Notes under the pieces: model-generated
What the model saw: the letters and a program-made list of their open reading frames with translations, nothing else
Told to the model about the DNA's origin: nothing
Database searches by the model: none
Made by a program: the position numbers and the translations under genes
Part shown: positions 1 through 10,662 of the stretch, in pieces
How positions within the stretch are numbered: the first letter of the stretch is position 1
How the letters are laid out: each line of letters starts with the position of its first letter
Assembly: GCA_949152475.1 (NCBI GenBank)
Contig: OX424568.1
Span: forward strand, 24,403,667-24,467,666
Direction: 5' to 3'
Length of the DNA stretch: 64,000 nucleotides
Origin: Terebella lapidaria
Taxonomy: Eukaryota > Annelida > Polychaeta > Terebellida > Terebellidae

Positions 1-2790
1 CATCAAATAACTAACAGTACGTGTATGTATTCACTGACCCTATTGTGCATAATGCTTGTGTCTATGCATGCAAAGAACACAAACCCCAAGCTAGATACAG
101 GATACATACTGATCCCAATAACATGTAAATGTAAATATCACCAGGCTTTTGATTCATTGTCATCAGATTACAACTGACATTGAAGTATCATTATTGTACA
201 TTGGTTGTGTCAAAATAATTGATGTGAATTCACACAATGGTAGCATTTTATTAGTACAATTCATGAGTTATGAATTGAAGCACTTCATCTTTTGACATAC
301 ATGGATCACAAGTATGATATCAAACATACCAGACAAAGAATGTCATGAAAAAATAGTGTATTTGGTAGTATACTCCTTATCCATATGTTTATCTAACAAA
401 GCTTGTACATGATAAACAAGAACAAAATAAATCAAATATAATACCAATCAAAAAGATTATGAATTTATCATAATTGGCAACAATGTTGCACATGGCCATT
501 TGATACACTGCCATTCAAATCTTCATAATGTATTTCCGACCTACACATGTGTATCAATAACAAATTTTGAAACATACAATGTGTTGGCCACTTTATCCAA
601 TAAAATATAAAATATGAAAATATTATCAATTGGTCATTGAATCCCAAAATTGCTGTTGTATAAGATATCCAATTGTCTTACAGTGACATTACAATACCCA
701 AAATGGTAGTGTGCAATTATGTACAGGTGTTTCATAATTACAGATTCAACATGGCCAACATGCACTTAATTTGTATATATTGTTTTGATATACATGTATA
801 TATTGGTGCAAACTTCAAAACACAAGTTGTTGTTATGTTTTTACATCCATATTGTTGGCCAACTGAGTGATTGCTCCTGGGTGCCTGTCATTGGGGGATC
901 AGTGAAGTGGTGTGGAGCTGCTATTGCCTGTCTTCTGATTGAGACTTGAACCAGGATTTATGGAGCTTCTGGCTGTGTTGTCTTCTGGCTGAGCTGTCAG
1001 GAAAGTGGTGTGGAGTTGTCAGCAACATCTGGAATCATCCGGAGTCAGAAATATATGAGATGATGGTTTTGTCAGATGGCACTCTATTCTGTTGCTGATA
1101 CCAATCACATTGCCTTGAATTGATCATTGGAATATTACAATCAAGTAAACTTCTTGATTTAGAGAAATATATATGTGGTGGTGATATGAATAACTCATAT
1201 AGCTGCTTACTGATAATTACAACATGTACTTGTCCCAATCAGGGCACCTGATTTAAATTTCTTGACATACATAGAGATACATCTACATACAGTTTCATTT
1301 TATCATCGACATTCCTGTATTTAACCACGAACTTATGGAATAGGTACTCATAGATACTTGATCAGTGTTGATAGAGACGGGGCTCCAATATACGAAACGC
1401 CTAAATTACGTGTACGTACCTGAACAAATATGATATTATAGTATCCTATTTGTGAAAATGAACTCCCAATGTGCAAGAAGGGTCGAAAGAGGGTTAATAA
1501 TCCGTCCCAGTACATGTGCTCGACGATTTTCCGTGTGGTTCCATGCGATCACTGACCGAGATGGGACTTGAGCAGCTCATGAGTATTACTCTTCACATTG
1601 AACTCAAAACCGTGTGCACGGATTTCAATGGCTTTCTCACCGGAGCGAATACAAAATCACGTGGTGAGCGATATGTCAGTTATCGTCTGGAATCATGGTT
1701 TTCAGTGTTTGTCATTCCCCGATCTACAACAATTATTTGTCTATGAACTAATAATTTATGTCTTCGATTATGTACATATTTCTGGGATTGCCTCCGTCAT
1801 ATGCCGATATACATGCATAACACATGGGACTGTTGGTGCCTCGCGGGAAACATTTGGAGACGAAGCTACCGAATCTCATAGTCGCAAAATATGGTCTTCA
1901 TAACTGAAGGAAATATTCCGAGGATGACAGCTACCATTTGATATCACAAAACACATGTAATTGTCGTACTACGAACATTGTCTGCCGTAGTCTCGTTCAG
2001 TATTCAGTAAGTGGATTGTTTGGTGTGATCAATGGATTATACAAATTACAAGAATCGACATGACCAAAGATAAGTCTCGCGTAGGGATACATCAAACTTT
2101 GACCTGGGAAATATGTAAACACGATTTCGTGGCACCTGACGTGGAAAGTTGCCGATATTCAGACTCAATTTTACGGAGAAAAACGCATTGTCACATGGCT
2201 GTGGATAGCTCGTTATGGAGTCTACGATGTACCAATTCCAGGTAAGTCAGCCATTCTTTGAAAATCATCAAAATAATAGATGATATTTCAAGTCTGTGTG
2301 TTGTCCAAATGCACGTGATATTTTGAAAATGGCGCATTTCGTAAATGTGTCAAAGACAGTCGGGCATTTTGTGACAAATGTAGGCGGTAAATTCAAAACG
2401 TAATTCTCGGCTCATAGACACTGACTGCTCCACTATGTAAAAAGTCGATGTATTCCAAAGATTACGTGGTTGATATTGAGAACGGATGTACCAATGTATG
2501 TATCAACCTATTACCGCTGTGAACCAAATTTTGATGATGCCAATAAAAAAAACCTAATATCAAAAACTTTCAGAATAGAAACAAAGCCCGACCAAACCAA
2601 CTTTATCGTTATGATCCGGAATGATCCAGACGTTTCAGGTCGAAGATTGTATTTTTCTAAAACAAGGAAATGACTCCTCTATTCACTCCAACTGCAAAAA
2701 GGCACTTCGGACTACCAGAAATTATATGACAAATGCTCATATTTTGTATGCGGTACTAAAGTCGTGAAATTTACTGCCAACAATCGGCAG
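1..2790. repeat. Left arm of a large palindrome
   Basis: The whole stretch is found again, reverse-complemented, at 4057-8168. Position 1 pairs with 8168 and position 2790 with 4057. Both inner ends carry the same 17-base end, CTGCCGATTGTTGGCAG when read into the right arm. The arm may continue upstream of the window, because the match is still running at base 1. The arms have diverged by substitutions and small indels. The left arm holds the first exon and most of the first intron of the HECT-like gene, so it is either an inverted duplication of a gene 5' region or a transposon that took that region up. The open frames near 1516-1903 and 1035-1238 recur in the other arm but match no family I recognise. 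Confidence 0.93.
2215..2241 (+). CDS. Candidate first coding exon of the SAM/HECT-like gene
   Basis: A short exon of nine codons (MESTMYQFQ) runs from an ATG to a perfect donor, CCAG|GTAAGT. It joins in phase 0 to the exon at 2825, which follows a strong acceptor (CTTTTTTTTCAG). The joined reading continues into a SAM-like motif, as expected for this family. In the first-exon frame a TAG lies four codons upstream of the ATG, which supports this start. The exon lies in the left palindrome arm, and an inverted, diverged copy lies near 4510-4530 in the right arm. Splicing is inferred from the splice signals and phase only. Confidence 0.5.
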
Positions 2791-2824
2791 CGTTCCACCA
2801 TCTCAACGTGAACTTTTTTTTCAG

Positions 2825-4123
2825 ACCGACTCATACGCTATCCAGCATATGAGCGATGCAGATCTGCAAGACTACTTCCCAAAATACGGTGACAGATTGG
2901 CCGTCGTGTCTTTCGCAACATGGGAAACTGCAAAAACGCAACCCAACGGGGAAGCCGATTCGAGTGAAAAAGCAGCATTCGACAAGGCCAAGGAAACTAA
3001 CATTACTGCCCCAAGAAACATAAATAGACGAATGGGAAACCACAACGCCCAAAGAAAAACAAGAAGAATAGAGGTTGGATGGCTTAATTTCGAAAGCCGA
3101 TTAGGACAATACCAACAAATTCGTGGTAAGCGTGGTGGTGGAGTTCGTCATTTGAAATGTGACAAAACCTCAACTGTTGAAGAAGTTATGACCTCCGCAC
3201 TAGAACTCTTCTTCCCAGATGGAGTATCTCAGTTGGGAGACAAGTGTGATTTTGAAGTTACAATGATGGATTTCTCACACAAAGTCATAGAACAGACAAT
3301 CACAATCGGCGAAGTGTATGAAGCTACACAAGTTAAACTGCTGCGTTTGTATCTGGCTACGAAGAAAATAAGCGAGTGCGATGTACCTGAGATTGTTGTA
3401 TTCAGACGGAAGCGCAAGGCTTCAGCAACTGTGACACAACCCCCAGCTGACGAAGAGGACATGGAAAGTAGAACCGACGTCTCTGTATCTGATGACCCGT
3501 CCTTGACCCCAGGCGGAGAAACACAAGGTGTAACAGGGTCTCAGGTTCAGGTCACAGCAGCTGCAACAGAAGCTCTAGCAGACAAAGGGGACCTGGAAAA
3601 CAGAACCAATGTCTCTATATCCTGGGAACCGTCGTTGACCACCAACGGAATAACAAGCCATGAAACTGATGGGTCGCAGTTGATGCACGACACAGACCCA
3701 TGCTTGAATTCCAATGACAGCGAGATAAGCTTTGGGAGAAAGGATGGCGAAGAAATCAACTTGTCCGATACCTTGCCTTATTCTGAGTCAACAGACACGC
3801 AAGAGCACAGTGTCTTCACATCCTTGTTCAATAGCTCTGGTCAAGCAGCGTTTGATGACGTCTCCAATTTGTCCTCAGCAGAATTTCCACCTAACACTAT
3901 TGAGATGTCACCCAGATCACCAACACCTCCAGTTGCTGAATCATTCTCCAAGACGACGATCCACATAAAAAATGTTGACATAGTACAAGAAATGGTCGCT
4001 GCCTTCAAATGTCCGGAAATGGTTGAAACACAAGTGGCATTTAAGATGGTGAAACCCTGCCGATTGTTGGCAGTAAATTTCACGACTTTAGTACCGCATA
4101 CAAAATCTGAGCATTTGTCATAA
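2825..4123 (+). CDS. SAM-like and ubiquitin-like N-terminal part of a HECT-like E3 protein
   Basis: An open frame of 424 codons from the ATG at 2849; the frame is also open back to the acceptor at 2825. Near the N-terminus DLQDYFPKYGDRLAV resembles the SAM-like start of multicopy HECT-like proteins common in fish and marine invertebrates. Residues about 95-170 (GKRGGGVRHLKCDK and the FFPDG and KLLRLYLATKK segments) look like the small conserved domain of those proteins. Residues 190-390 are acidic, Ser/Thr-rich and of low conservation. The frame runs on past about 4050 into the palindrome arm, so the last 20 or so residues are probably not original. The family motif EMVAAFKCPEMV just before that point should lead into a HECT domain, which is found at 8823. 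The family assignment is from memory of related sequences. The role, ubiquitin transfer or a decoy of it, is inferred. Confidence 0.65.
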   Translation, partial: TDSYAIQHMSDADLQDYFPKYGDRLAVVSFATWETAKTQPNGEADSSEKAAFDKAKETNITAPRNINRRMGNHNAQRKTRRIEVGWLNFESRLGQYQQIRGKRGGGVRHLKCDKTSTVEEVMTSALELFFPDGVSQLGDKCDFEVTMMDFSHKVIEQTITIGEVYEATQVKLLRLYLATKKISECDVPEIVVFRRKRKASATVTQPPADEEDMESRTDVSVSDDPSLTPGGETQGVTGSQVQVTAAATEALADKGDLENRTNVSISWEPSLTTNGITSHETDGSQLMHDTDPCLNSNDSEISFGRKDGEEINLSDTLPYSESTDTQEHSVFTSLFNSSGQAAFDDVSNLSSAEFPPNTIEMSPRSPTPPVAESFSKTTIHIKNVDIVQEMVAAFKCPEMVETQVAFKMVKPCRLLAVNFTTLVPHTKSEHLS

Positions 4124-4579
4124 AACTTCTGGTAGTCCGAAGTGACTTTATGCAGTTGGAGTGAATAGAGGAGTCATTTTCTTGTTTTAGAAAAATACAA
4201 TCTTCGACCTGAAACGTCTGGATCATTCCGGATCATAACGATAAAGTTGGTACATCCGTTCTCAATATCAACCACGTAATCTTTAGAATACAGCGACTTT
4301 TTACACAGAGGAGCAGTCAGTGTCTATGAGCCGAGAATTACTTTTTGAATTTACCGCCTACATTTGTCACAAAATGCCCGACTGTCTTTGACACATTTAC
4401 GAAGTGCGCCATTTTCAAAATATCACGTGGATTTGGACAACACACAGACTTGAAATATCATCTATTATTTTGATGATTTTCAAAGCATAGCTGACTTACT
4501 TGGGATTGGTACATCGTAGACTCCATAACGAGCTATCCAAAGCCATGTGACAATGCGTTTTCCCCCGTAAAATTGAGTC

Positions 4580-5619
4580 TTTTTTTAAAGACTCAGGTGG
4601 TCTGTTTTTTTAAACAGGGTCTCCAAAAGTACTCTGAAACCATCTATTCTAGAAGTGGTATAAACCAAATGTGGATATTAAAAAATTCCAAATCTTTATT
4701 GGAATATCTACATGCGCACACACTTTCAAAAGTAACGTCTATCAAAACATTTGATTTCTCCACTTTGTACACAACTATACCTCATTCTGAACTGAAATCT
4801 CAGCTTAAAAAACTAATCAATAATTCATTTTTCTCTAAAAAGGGACAACGTCGGTACCACTATATTGTAGTTAAATATAATACCGCTTATTTTGTTAAAG
4901 GCGACTCTGATGCCCCATACAAATATACTGAAATAGATGTGGTAAATATGGTTAATTTTCTGATTGATAATATTTTTGTGGAATTTGGTGGTCGAATATT
5001 TCAACAAACTATTGGTATTCCCATGGGTACAAACTGTGCACCATTATTGGCAGACCTGTTTTTATACTCATATGAATCAGATTTTATCCAACATTTACAA
5101 AGAGGAGGTTCTAAGAAACTAACATGTAATTTTAATTTCACTTTCCGATACATAGATGATGTATTGTCGCTAAATAATCCCAAGTTTGGTGATTATTTGG
5201 ATGTCATATATCCTAAGGAACTTGAAATTAAGGATACTACAGAATCCGCTAATTTTTCCAACTATCTAGACCTGAGGTTGGAGATTGATAATGATTCTAA
5301 CCTGTCAACTAGATTATATGACAAACGTGATGATTTCAATTTTTCCATAGTCAATTTCCCTTTTCTAAGCAGCAACATTCCTATGTCACCGGCATATGGT
5401 GTGTTTGTTTCTCAACTTATACGCTATTCCAGAGCTAGTTGCAAATATGAGGACTTTGTCTATCGAAGTGCCCAGCTAGTCTCTAAACTGCTACGACAAG
5501 GATATGTTTTACCAAGACTTATCGCTGCGTTTAAGAAATTCTATGGACGTCATCATGATCTGGTTGATAAATACAGCAAATCCATGTCTGCCATGCAACT
5601 AGATCTATTTTCATGTTAA
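4580..5619 (+). pseudogene. Reverse transcriptase fragment, Penelope-like (tentative)
   Basis: About 345 codons without a stop, but with no start codon of its own and with a 5' end cut inside the protein. The reverse transcriptase motifs are clear: motif A (KTFDFSTLYTTIPH), motif B (GIPMGTNCAPLLADL) and the catalytic YIDD of motif C (FRYIDDVLSL), followed by a thumb-like region ending in FYGRHHDLVDKY. This is a widely scattered RT family of marine invertebrates and fish. I place it with Penelope-like elements because of the motif style and the 387-base tandem 3' segment; another non-LTR lineage is possible. The catalytic motifs are intact, so decay since insertion is low, but the missing N-terminus makes it inactive. 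Confidence 0.75.
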
Positions 5620-6245
5620 TTTTGGGGGATTCATGACGGGTGCCACTAGTGGGGCAGGAAATGCTCACTCTTTCCGGAACACCTGATTTCACCTCCTAAT
5701 GGCCATTTTTGGGGGTTCATGAGTTTCCCTGTCATTTTTGTTTTCTCTCATTTCGTATGCCTGATATGACTTTCTGTCCCCGGACTATGAGATTGGATAA
5801 CGGACCCTGTTTTGTTTGCTCGGAATACTTAATACTGGGTATTGATTCCACGTCTATTACACAGCTGTATCCCGGTTCTATGTTGAAGTTATGTTTTACT
5901 AAGACTTATAGCTGCGGACGTCATATTATATGGACGTCATCATGATCTGGTTGATAAATACAGCAAATCCATGTCTGCCATGCAACTAGATCTATTTTCA
6001 TGTTAATTTTGAGGAATTCATGACGGGTGCCACTAGTGGGGCAGGAAATGCTCACTCTTTCCGGAACACCTGATTTCACCTCCTGATGGCCATTTACGGG
6101 GGTTCATGAGTTTCCCTGTCATTTTTGTTTTCTCTCACTTCGTATGCCTGATATGACTTTCTGTCCCCGGACTATGAGATTGGATAACGGACCCTGTTTT
6201 GTTTGCTCGGAATACTTGATACTGGGTATTGATTCCACGTCTATT
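5543..6245 (+). repeat. 387-bp tandem duplication at the 3' end of the RT element
   Basis: The last codons of the reverse transcriptase plus its 3' untranslated region (5543-5858) are repeated at 5930-6245 with few changes. The first copy has an extra 71 bases (5859-5929) with no counterpart after the second. This suggests one unit and part of another. Confidence 0.9.
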
Positions 6246-8168
6246 TCAACATCAGGTGCCACGAAATCGTGTTTACATATTTCCCAGGTCAAAGTTTAAT
6301 GTATCCTTACGCGAGACTTATCTTTGGTCATGTCGATTCTGGTAATCTGTATAATCCATTGATCACACCAAATAAATCAACTTTCTGAATACTGAACGGG
6401 ACTACGGCAGAAAATGTTCGCAGTACGACACATTACATGTGTTTTGTGATATCAATTGGTAGCGGTCATCCTCGGAATATTTCCTTCGGTTGTGAAGACC
6501 ATATTTTGCGACTATGAGATTCGGTAGCTTCGTCTCCAAATGTTTCCCGCGAGGCACCAACAGTCCCATGTGTTATGCATGTATATCGGCACATGACGGA
6601 GGTAATTCCAGAAATATGTACATAATCGAAGACATGTTAGTTCATAGACAAAGAATTGTTGTAGATCGGGGAATGACAAACACTGAAAACCATGTTTCCA
6701 GACGATAACTGACATATCGTTTGTATTCGTTTGTATTCGCTCCGGTGAGAAAGCCGTTGAAATCCGTGCACAGGGTTCTCTATCAACAATGATCAAGTAT
6801 TTATGAGTACCTATTCCATAAGTTCGTGGTTAAATACATCTCGATAACAAAATGAAACTGTATGTAGATGTATATCTATATGTATGTCAAGAAATTTAAA
6901 TCAGGTGCCCTGATTGGCACAAGTATATGAGGTAATTATCAATAAGCAGCTATATGAGTTATTCATATCACCAACATATATATATTTCTCTAAATCAAGA
7001 AGTTTACTTGATTGTAATATTCCAATGATCAATTCAAGGCAATGTGATTGGTATCAGCAACAGAATAGAGTACCATCTGGCAAATCCATCATCTCATATT
7101 TTTCTGACTCCAAATGACTCCAGATGTTGCTGACAACTCCACACCACTTTCCTGACAGCTCAGCCAGGAGACAACACAACCAGAAGCTCCATAAATCCTG
7201 GTTCAAGTCTCAATCAGAAGACAGGCAATAGCAGCTCCACACCACTTGACTGATCCCCCAATGACAGGCACCCAGGAGCAATCATTCAGTTGGCCAACAA
7301 TATGGATGTCAAAGCATAACAACAACTTGTGTTTTAAAGTTTGCACCAATATATACATGTATATTAAAACAATATATATATAAATTCAAATCAAGTGCAT
7401 GTTGGATCTGTGATTCTGAAAAACCTGTACAGAATTGCACACCACCATTTTGGGGATTGTATTGTCACTATAACACAATTGGATATCTTATACAACAGCA
7501 ATTTGGGGATTCAATGGCCAATTATTAATATTTCCATTTTTATATTTTAATGGATAAAGTGGACAACACATTGCATGTATCGAAAATTTGTTATTGATAC
7601 ACATGTGTAGGTCAGAAATACATTATGAAGATTTGAATGGCAGTGTATCAAGTGGCCATGTGCAATATTGTTTGCCAATTATGATAAATTCGTAATCTTT
7701 TTGATTGGTATTATATTTGATTTATTTTGTTCTTGTTTACCTTCCATGTACAAACTTTGTAAGATAAATGTACAAACTTTGATGGATAAGGAATATACTA
7801 CCAAATACACTATTTATTCATGACATTTGTTGTCTGGTATGTTTGATAATCATACCTGTGATCCATGTATGTCAAAAGATGATGTGCTGCAATTCATAAC
7901 TCATGAATTGTACTAAAAAAATGCTACCACTGTGTGAATTTCACATCAATTATGTTGACACAACCCATGTGCAATAATGATACTTTAATGTCACATGTAA
8001 TCATGATGACAATGAATCAAAAGCCTGATGATATTTACATTTACATGTTATTGGGATCAGGATGTATCCTGTATCTAGCTTGGGGTTTGTGTTCTTTGTA
8101 TGTATAGACACAAGCATTATGCACAATAGGGTCAGTGAATACATACATGTACTGTTAGTTATTTGATG

Positions 8169-8804
8169 AACACAGAGTGTTATGAATTATGCCAAATGCA
8201 AGAAGATGTTACTTCCCCAGAAGTTTTAAACTTATAGCTGTCACTTTGGAAATACGGGTTATTATTTGCATTGATCAGGTGAATAGAGTAGTGTCATGGC
8301 CCAATGCACACAGAAGCCCTAGCATGCAGCAGTCTACATGTAAAAGAAAATGTGAAGTGTGCACAGTGGAGCATATGATATCGAAGTCTCCCTCTCACTG
8401 TGGCAGTGTCCTGAAGGGTTAAAAAATAGTGCCTGTGGTGGCCACTTGGGAAAAATTTTCAGTTGTCAATAAATGTCTGAACTTCAAAAATCATTTGTGA
8501 TGTAATGGATTAGAACTTCAAGAAAATATTTCTCGGCTCATAAACTAGCATATGTAGTAATGCTCAGAAAAATACTTGGAACATTCGTAATCGACTTTTT
8601 CCACAAGAACGGATGTCCCGAAATTTTGGTAGTCAATTTCACCAATTTTAACATGAGATGCATAATAACTGCGCGTAAAATGCTTTAAATTAGTTATTAA
8701 CATGATAATATAACATTTATGTGAAATATGTGTTCATTTCTTCAAGAAAAAACATTTTCAAAAATATTCAGTGCGCATCACTGACTAAAATATGGCGAGG
8801 GTAA
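8169..8804. other. Non-coding spacer between palindrome and HECT exon
   Basis: No supported gene. Around 8540-8650 there are words shared with the inner part of the left arm near 2410-2500 (for example TCTCGGCTCATA and GAACGGATGT, in the same order). This could be a diverged second terminus of the element that formed the palindrome. A TAA at 8802 closes the frame upstream of the HECT exon. Confidence 0.5.
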
Positions 8805-8822
8805 CAACCCCTTAAATTCAAG

Positions 8823-9715
8823 AACGAGAAAGGATATGATTCGACAGGAGTGTCACTCGAAGCCTACTCAAGATTCTGGGATGCATTCCACAAAAGGTTC
8901 ATGAGCGGTGAGAAGGAGAGAGTGCCATGTCTTTTGCCGGAATATGAGCAAGAAGAATGGGCTGCCGTGGGTAGAATATTGGCAAAAGGGTACCTGGATT
9001 ACGGCATTTTTCCGCACGCACTTTCTCGGGCGTTTGCTGTGGCGCTCGTAAATGGGGAAGATGCAGTTTCACCTGCATTGCTTCAGGATTCCTTCTTGTC
9101 ATATCTCTCAGAATCTGACAAAAACATAATAATGAGCATCATGGATGGAAAAGTCATCAACGAAGACGAACAGGAGGATCTCGAAGATCTTCTGGCCAGG
9201 GTTGATTGTCGATCTGTTTCAAAAAACCAAGATGAACTCCAACACTTGGTATTTAAAATGGCACACAAAGGATCATCCAAAGCAGCCAGTACGCACTGGA
9301 TCAAATGGCCTTTACTAGTCAGAGCTATTTGAGACAAAAACTTCCCACAGCAAACGACACTTTATTGATGATGGATAACAAGGTGGCCACAACCAGAAGG
9401 GTTCTCAAACTGCTGGATTCCTCACCTTCGAACCAACAGGAAGACACCTGCTTCCGTTACTTGAAACAATACATAAAAGGACTTGACTCATCGAACTTAC
9501 GGAAATTTCTGAGATTCGTCACTGGTTCAGAGGTGATCTGTTGCGAAAAAATATCAGTAGGTTTCAGCAACGTCAGAGGCGCCGGCAGAACTCCGATTGC
9601 ACGCACGTGCGGCCCACTTCTCGAGGTCCCGTCAACGTACACTTCGTACAATGAATTAAGAATGGAGTTTACCCCTATCCTCGACAGTGGTTATCTCAAA
9701 CATGATTATATTTGA
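8823..9715 (+). pseudogene. HECT-like E3 ubiquitin ligase domain, with a frameshift
   Basis: The frame opens after a possible acceptor (TTCAAG|AACGAG) and reads through SLEAYSRFWDAFHKRFM and PEYEQEEWAAVGRIL, typical of the N-lobe of HECT-like domains in multicopy animal proteins. Near 9262-9270 (ACAAAGGATC) the conserved reading changes frame by one base: the frame used before ends at 9332, while family-like sequence (QYALDQMAF) continues in the next frame to 9715. The C-lobe keeps LRKFLRFVTGS and ARTCGPLLEVPSTY, whose Cys sits where the HECT thioester cysteine is expected. Together with exons 2215-2241 and 2825 to about 4050 this gives a SAM-like to HECT-like protein. A sequencing error could mimic the frameshift. 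The 4.7-kb separation from the N-terminal half may be an intron swollen by the palindrome, or an insertion that broke the gene. Confidence 0.72.
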
Positions 9716-9747
9716 GGTGTCATAATCTCTACTTCAACCTTTATTCA

Positions 9748-10662
9748 GGGTTGTTATGGGTCCAGGTATTGAGACAATTGATTTTGAACTGAGACTGTGA
9801 TTTTTACTCTTGGTTCATTCCTTGCAAGTGCAGGAATTTAGAGTAGGTATGGGTCCAGGTATTGCCCAACATTTGTTTTGAACTTACACTGTGATTATTT
9901 AAAGTAGGTTTATTCCTTGCAAGTGCAGGAATTTAGAGTAGGTATGGGTCCAGGTATTGCCGAACATTTGTTTTGAACTTACACTGTAATTATTTAATGT
10001 AGGTTTATTCCTTGCAAGTGCAGGAATTTAAAGTAGGTATGGGTCCAGGTATTGCCGAACATTTGTTTTGAACTTCCACTGTGATTATTTAATGTAGGTT
10101 TATTCCTTGCAAGTGCAGGAATTTGGAGTAGGTATGGGTCCAGGTATTGCCGAAGATTTGTTTTGAACTTACACTGTAATTATTTAATGTACGTTTATTC
10201 CTTGCAAGTGCAGGAATTTAGAGTAGAAATGGGTCCAGGTATTGCCAAACATTTGTTTTGAACTTACACTGTGATTATTTAATGTAGGTTTATTCCTTGC
10301 AAGTGCAGGAATTTGGAGTAGGTATGGGTCCAGGTATTGCCGAACATTTGTTTTGAACTTACACTGTAATTATTTAATGTACGTTTATTCCTTGCAAGTG
10401 CAGGAATTTAAAGTAGATATGGGTCCAGGTATTGCCAAACATTTGTTTTGAACTTCCACTGTGATTATTTAATGTAGGTTTATTCCTTGCAAGTGCAGGA
10501 ATTTAGAGTAGGTATGGGTCCAGGTATTGCCAAACATTTGTTTTGAACTTACACTGTGATTATTTAATGTAGGTTTATTCCTTACAAGTGCAGGAATTTA
10601 GAGTAGGTATGGGTCCAGGTGTTGCCGAACATTTGTTTTGAACTGACATTGTGAATATTTAA
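9748..10662. repeat. 95-bp tandem satellite
   Basis: About nine to ten copies of a 95-base unit, marked by GGGTCCAGGTATTG and TTATTCCTTGCAAGTGCAGG. The anchor word recurs near 9754, 9850, 9945, 10039, 10134, 10229, 10324, 10419, 10514 and 10609. A last partial unit continues at 12068-12090 on the other side of an inserted transposon. Confidence 0.95.

Larger units (their letters stand above)
4580..6251 (+). mobile_element. 5'-truncated Penelope-like reverse transcriptase element
   Basis: The insertion is defined by loss of the palindrome match. It holds a truncated reverse transcriptase frame followed by a 3' region that is present twice in tandem with period 387 (5543-5858 repeated at 5930-6245). 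Tandem partial copies sharing a 3' segment are known for Penelope-like elements, and 5' truncation is usual for target-primed insertion. No GIY-YIG nuclease region is seen after the reverse transcriptase. No clear target-site duplication is visible. Confidence 0.65.
4057..8168. repeat. Right arm of the large palindrome, split by a retroelement
   Basis: Reverse complement of 1-2790. It is contiguous to 4579, then interrupted by 4580-6251, and resumes at 6252. At the break 22 bases of the arm (equivalent to 2140-2161) are missing, so the interruption came with a small deletion. The loop between the arms is 2791-4056 and consists almost entirely of the second exon of the HECT-like gene. The arm separates the two coding halves of that gene. 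Confidence 0.93.

Noticed and set aside
1516..1903. Frames conserved between the two palindrome arms (also 6512-6796)
   Set aside because: Similarity is explained by the inverted duplication; the frames differ in length between arms and match no family I know.
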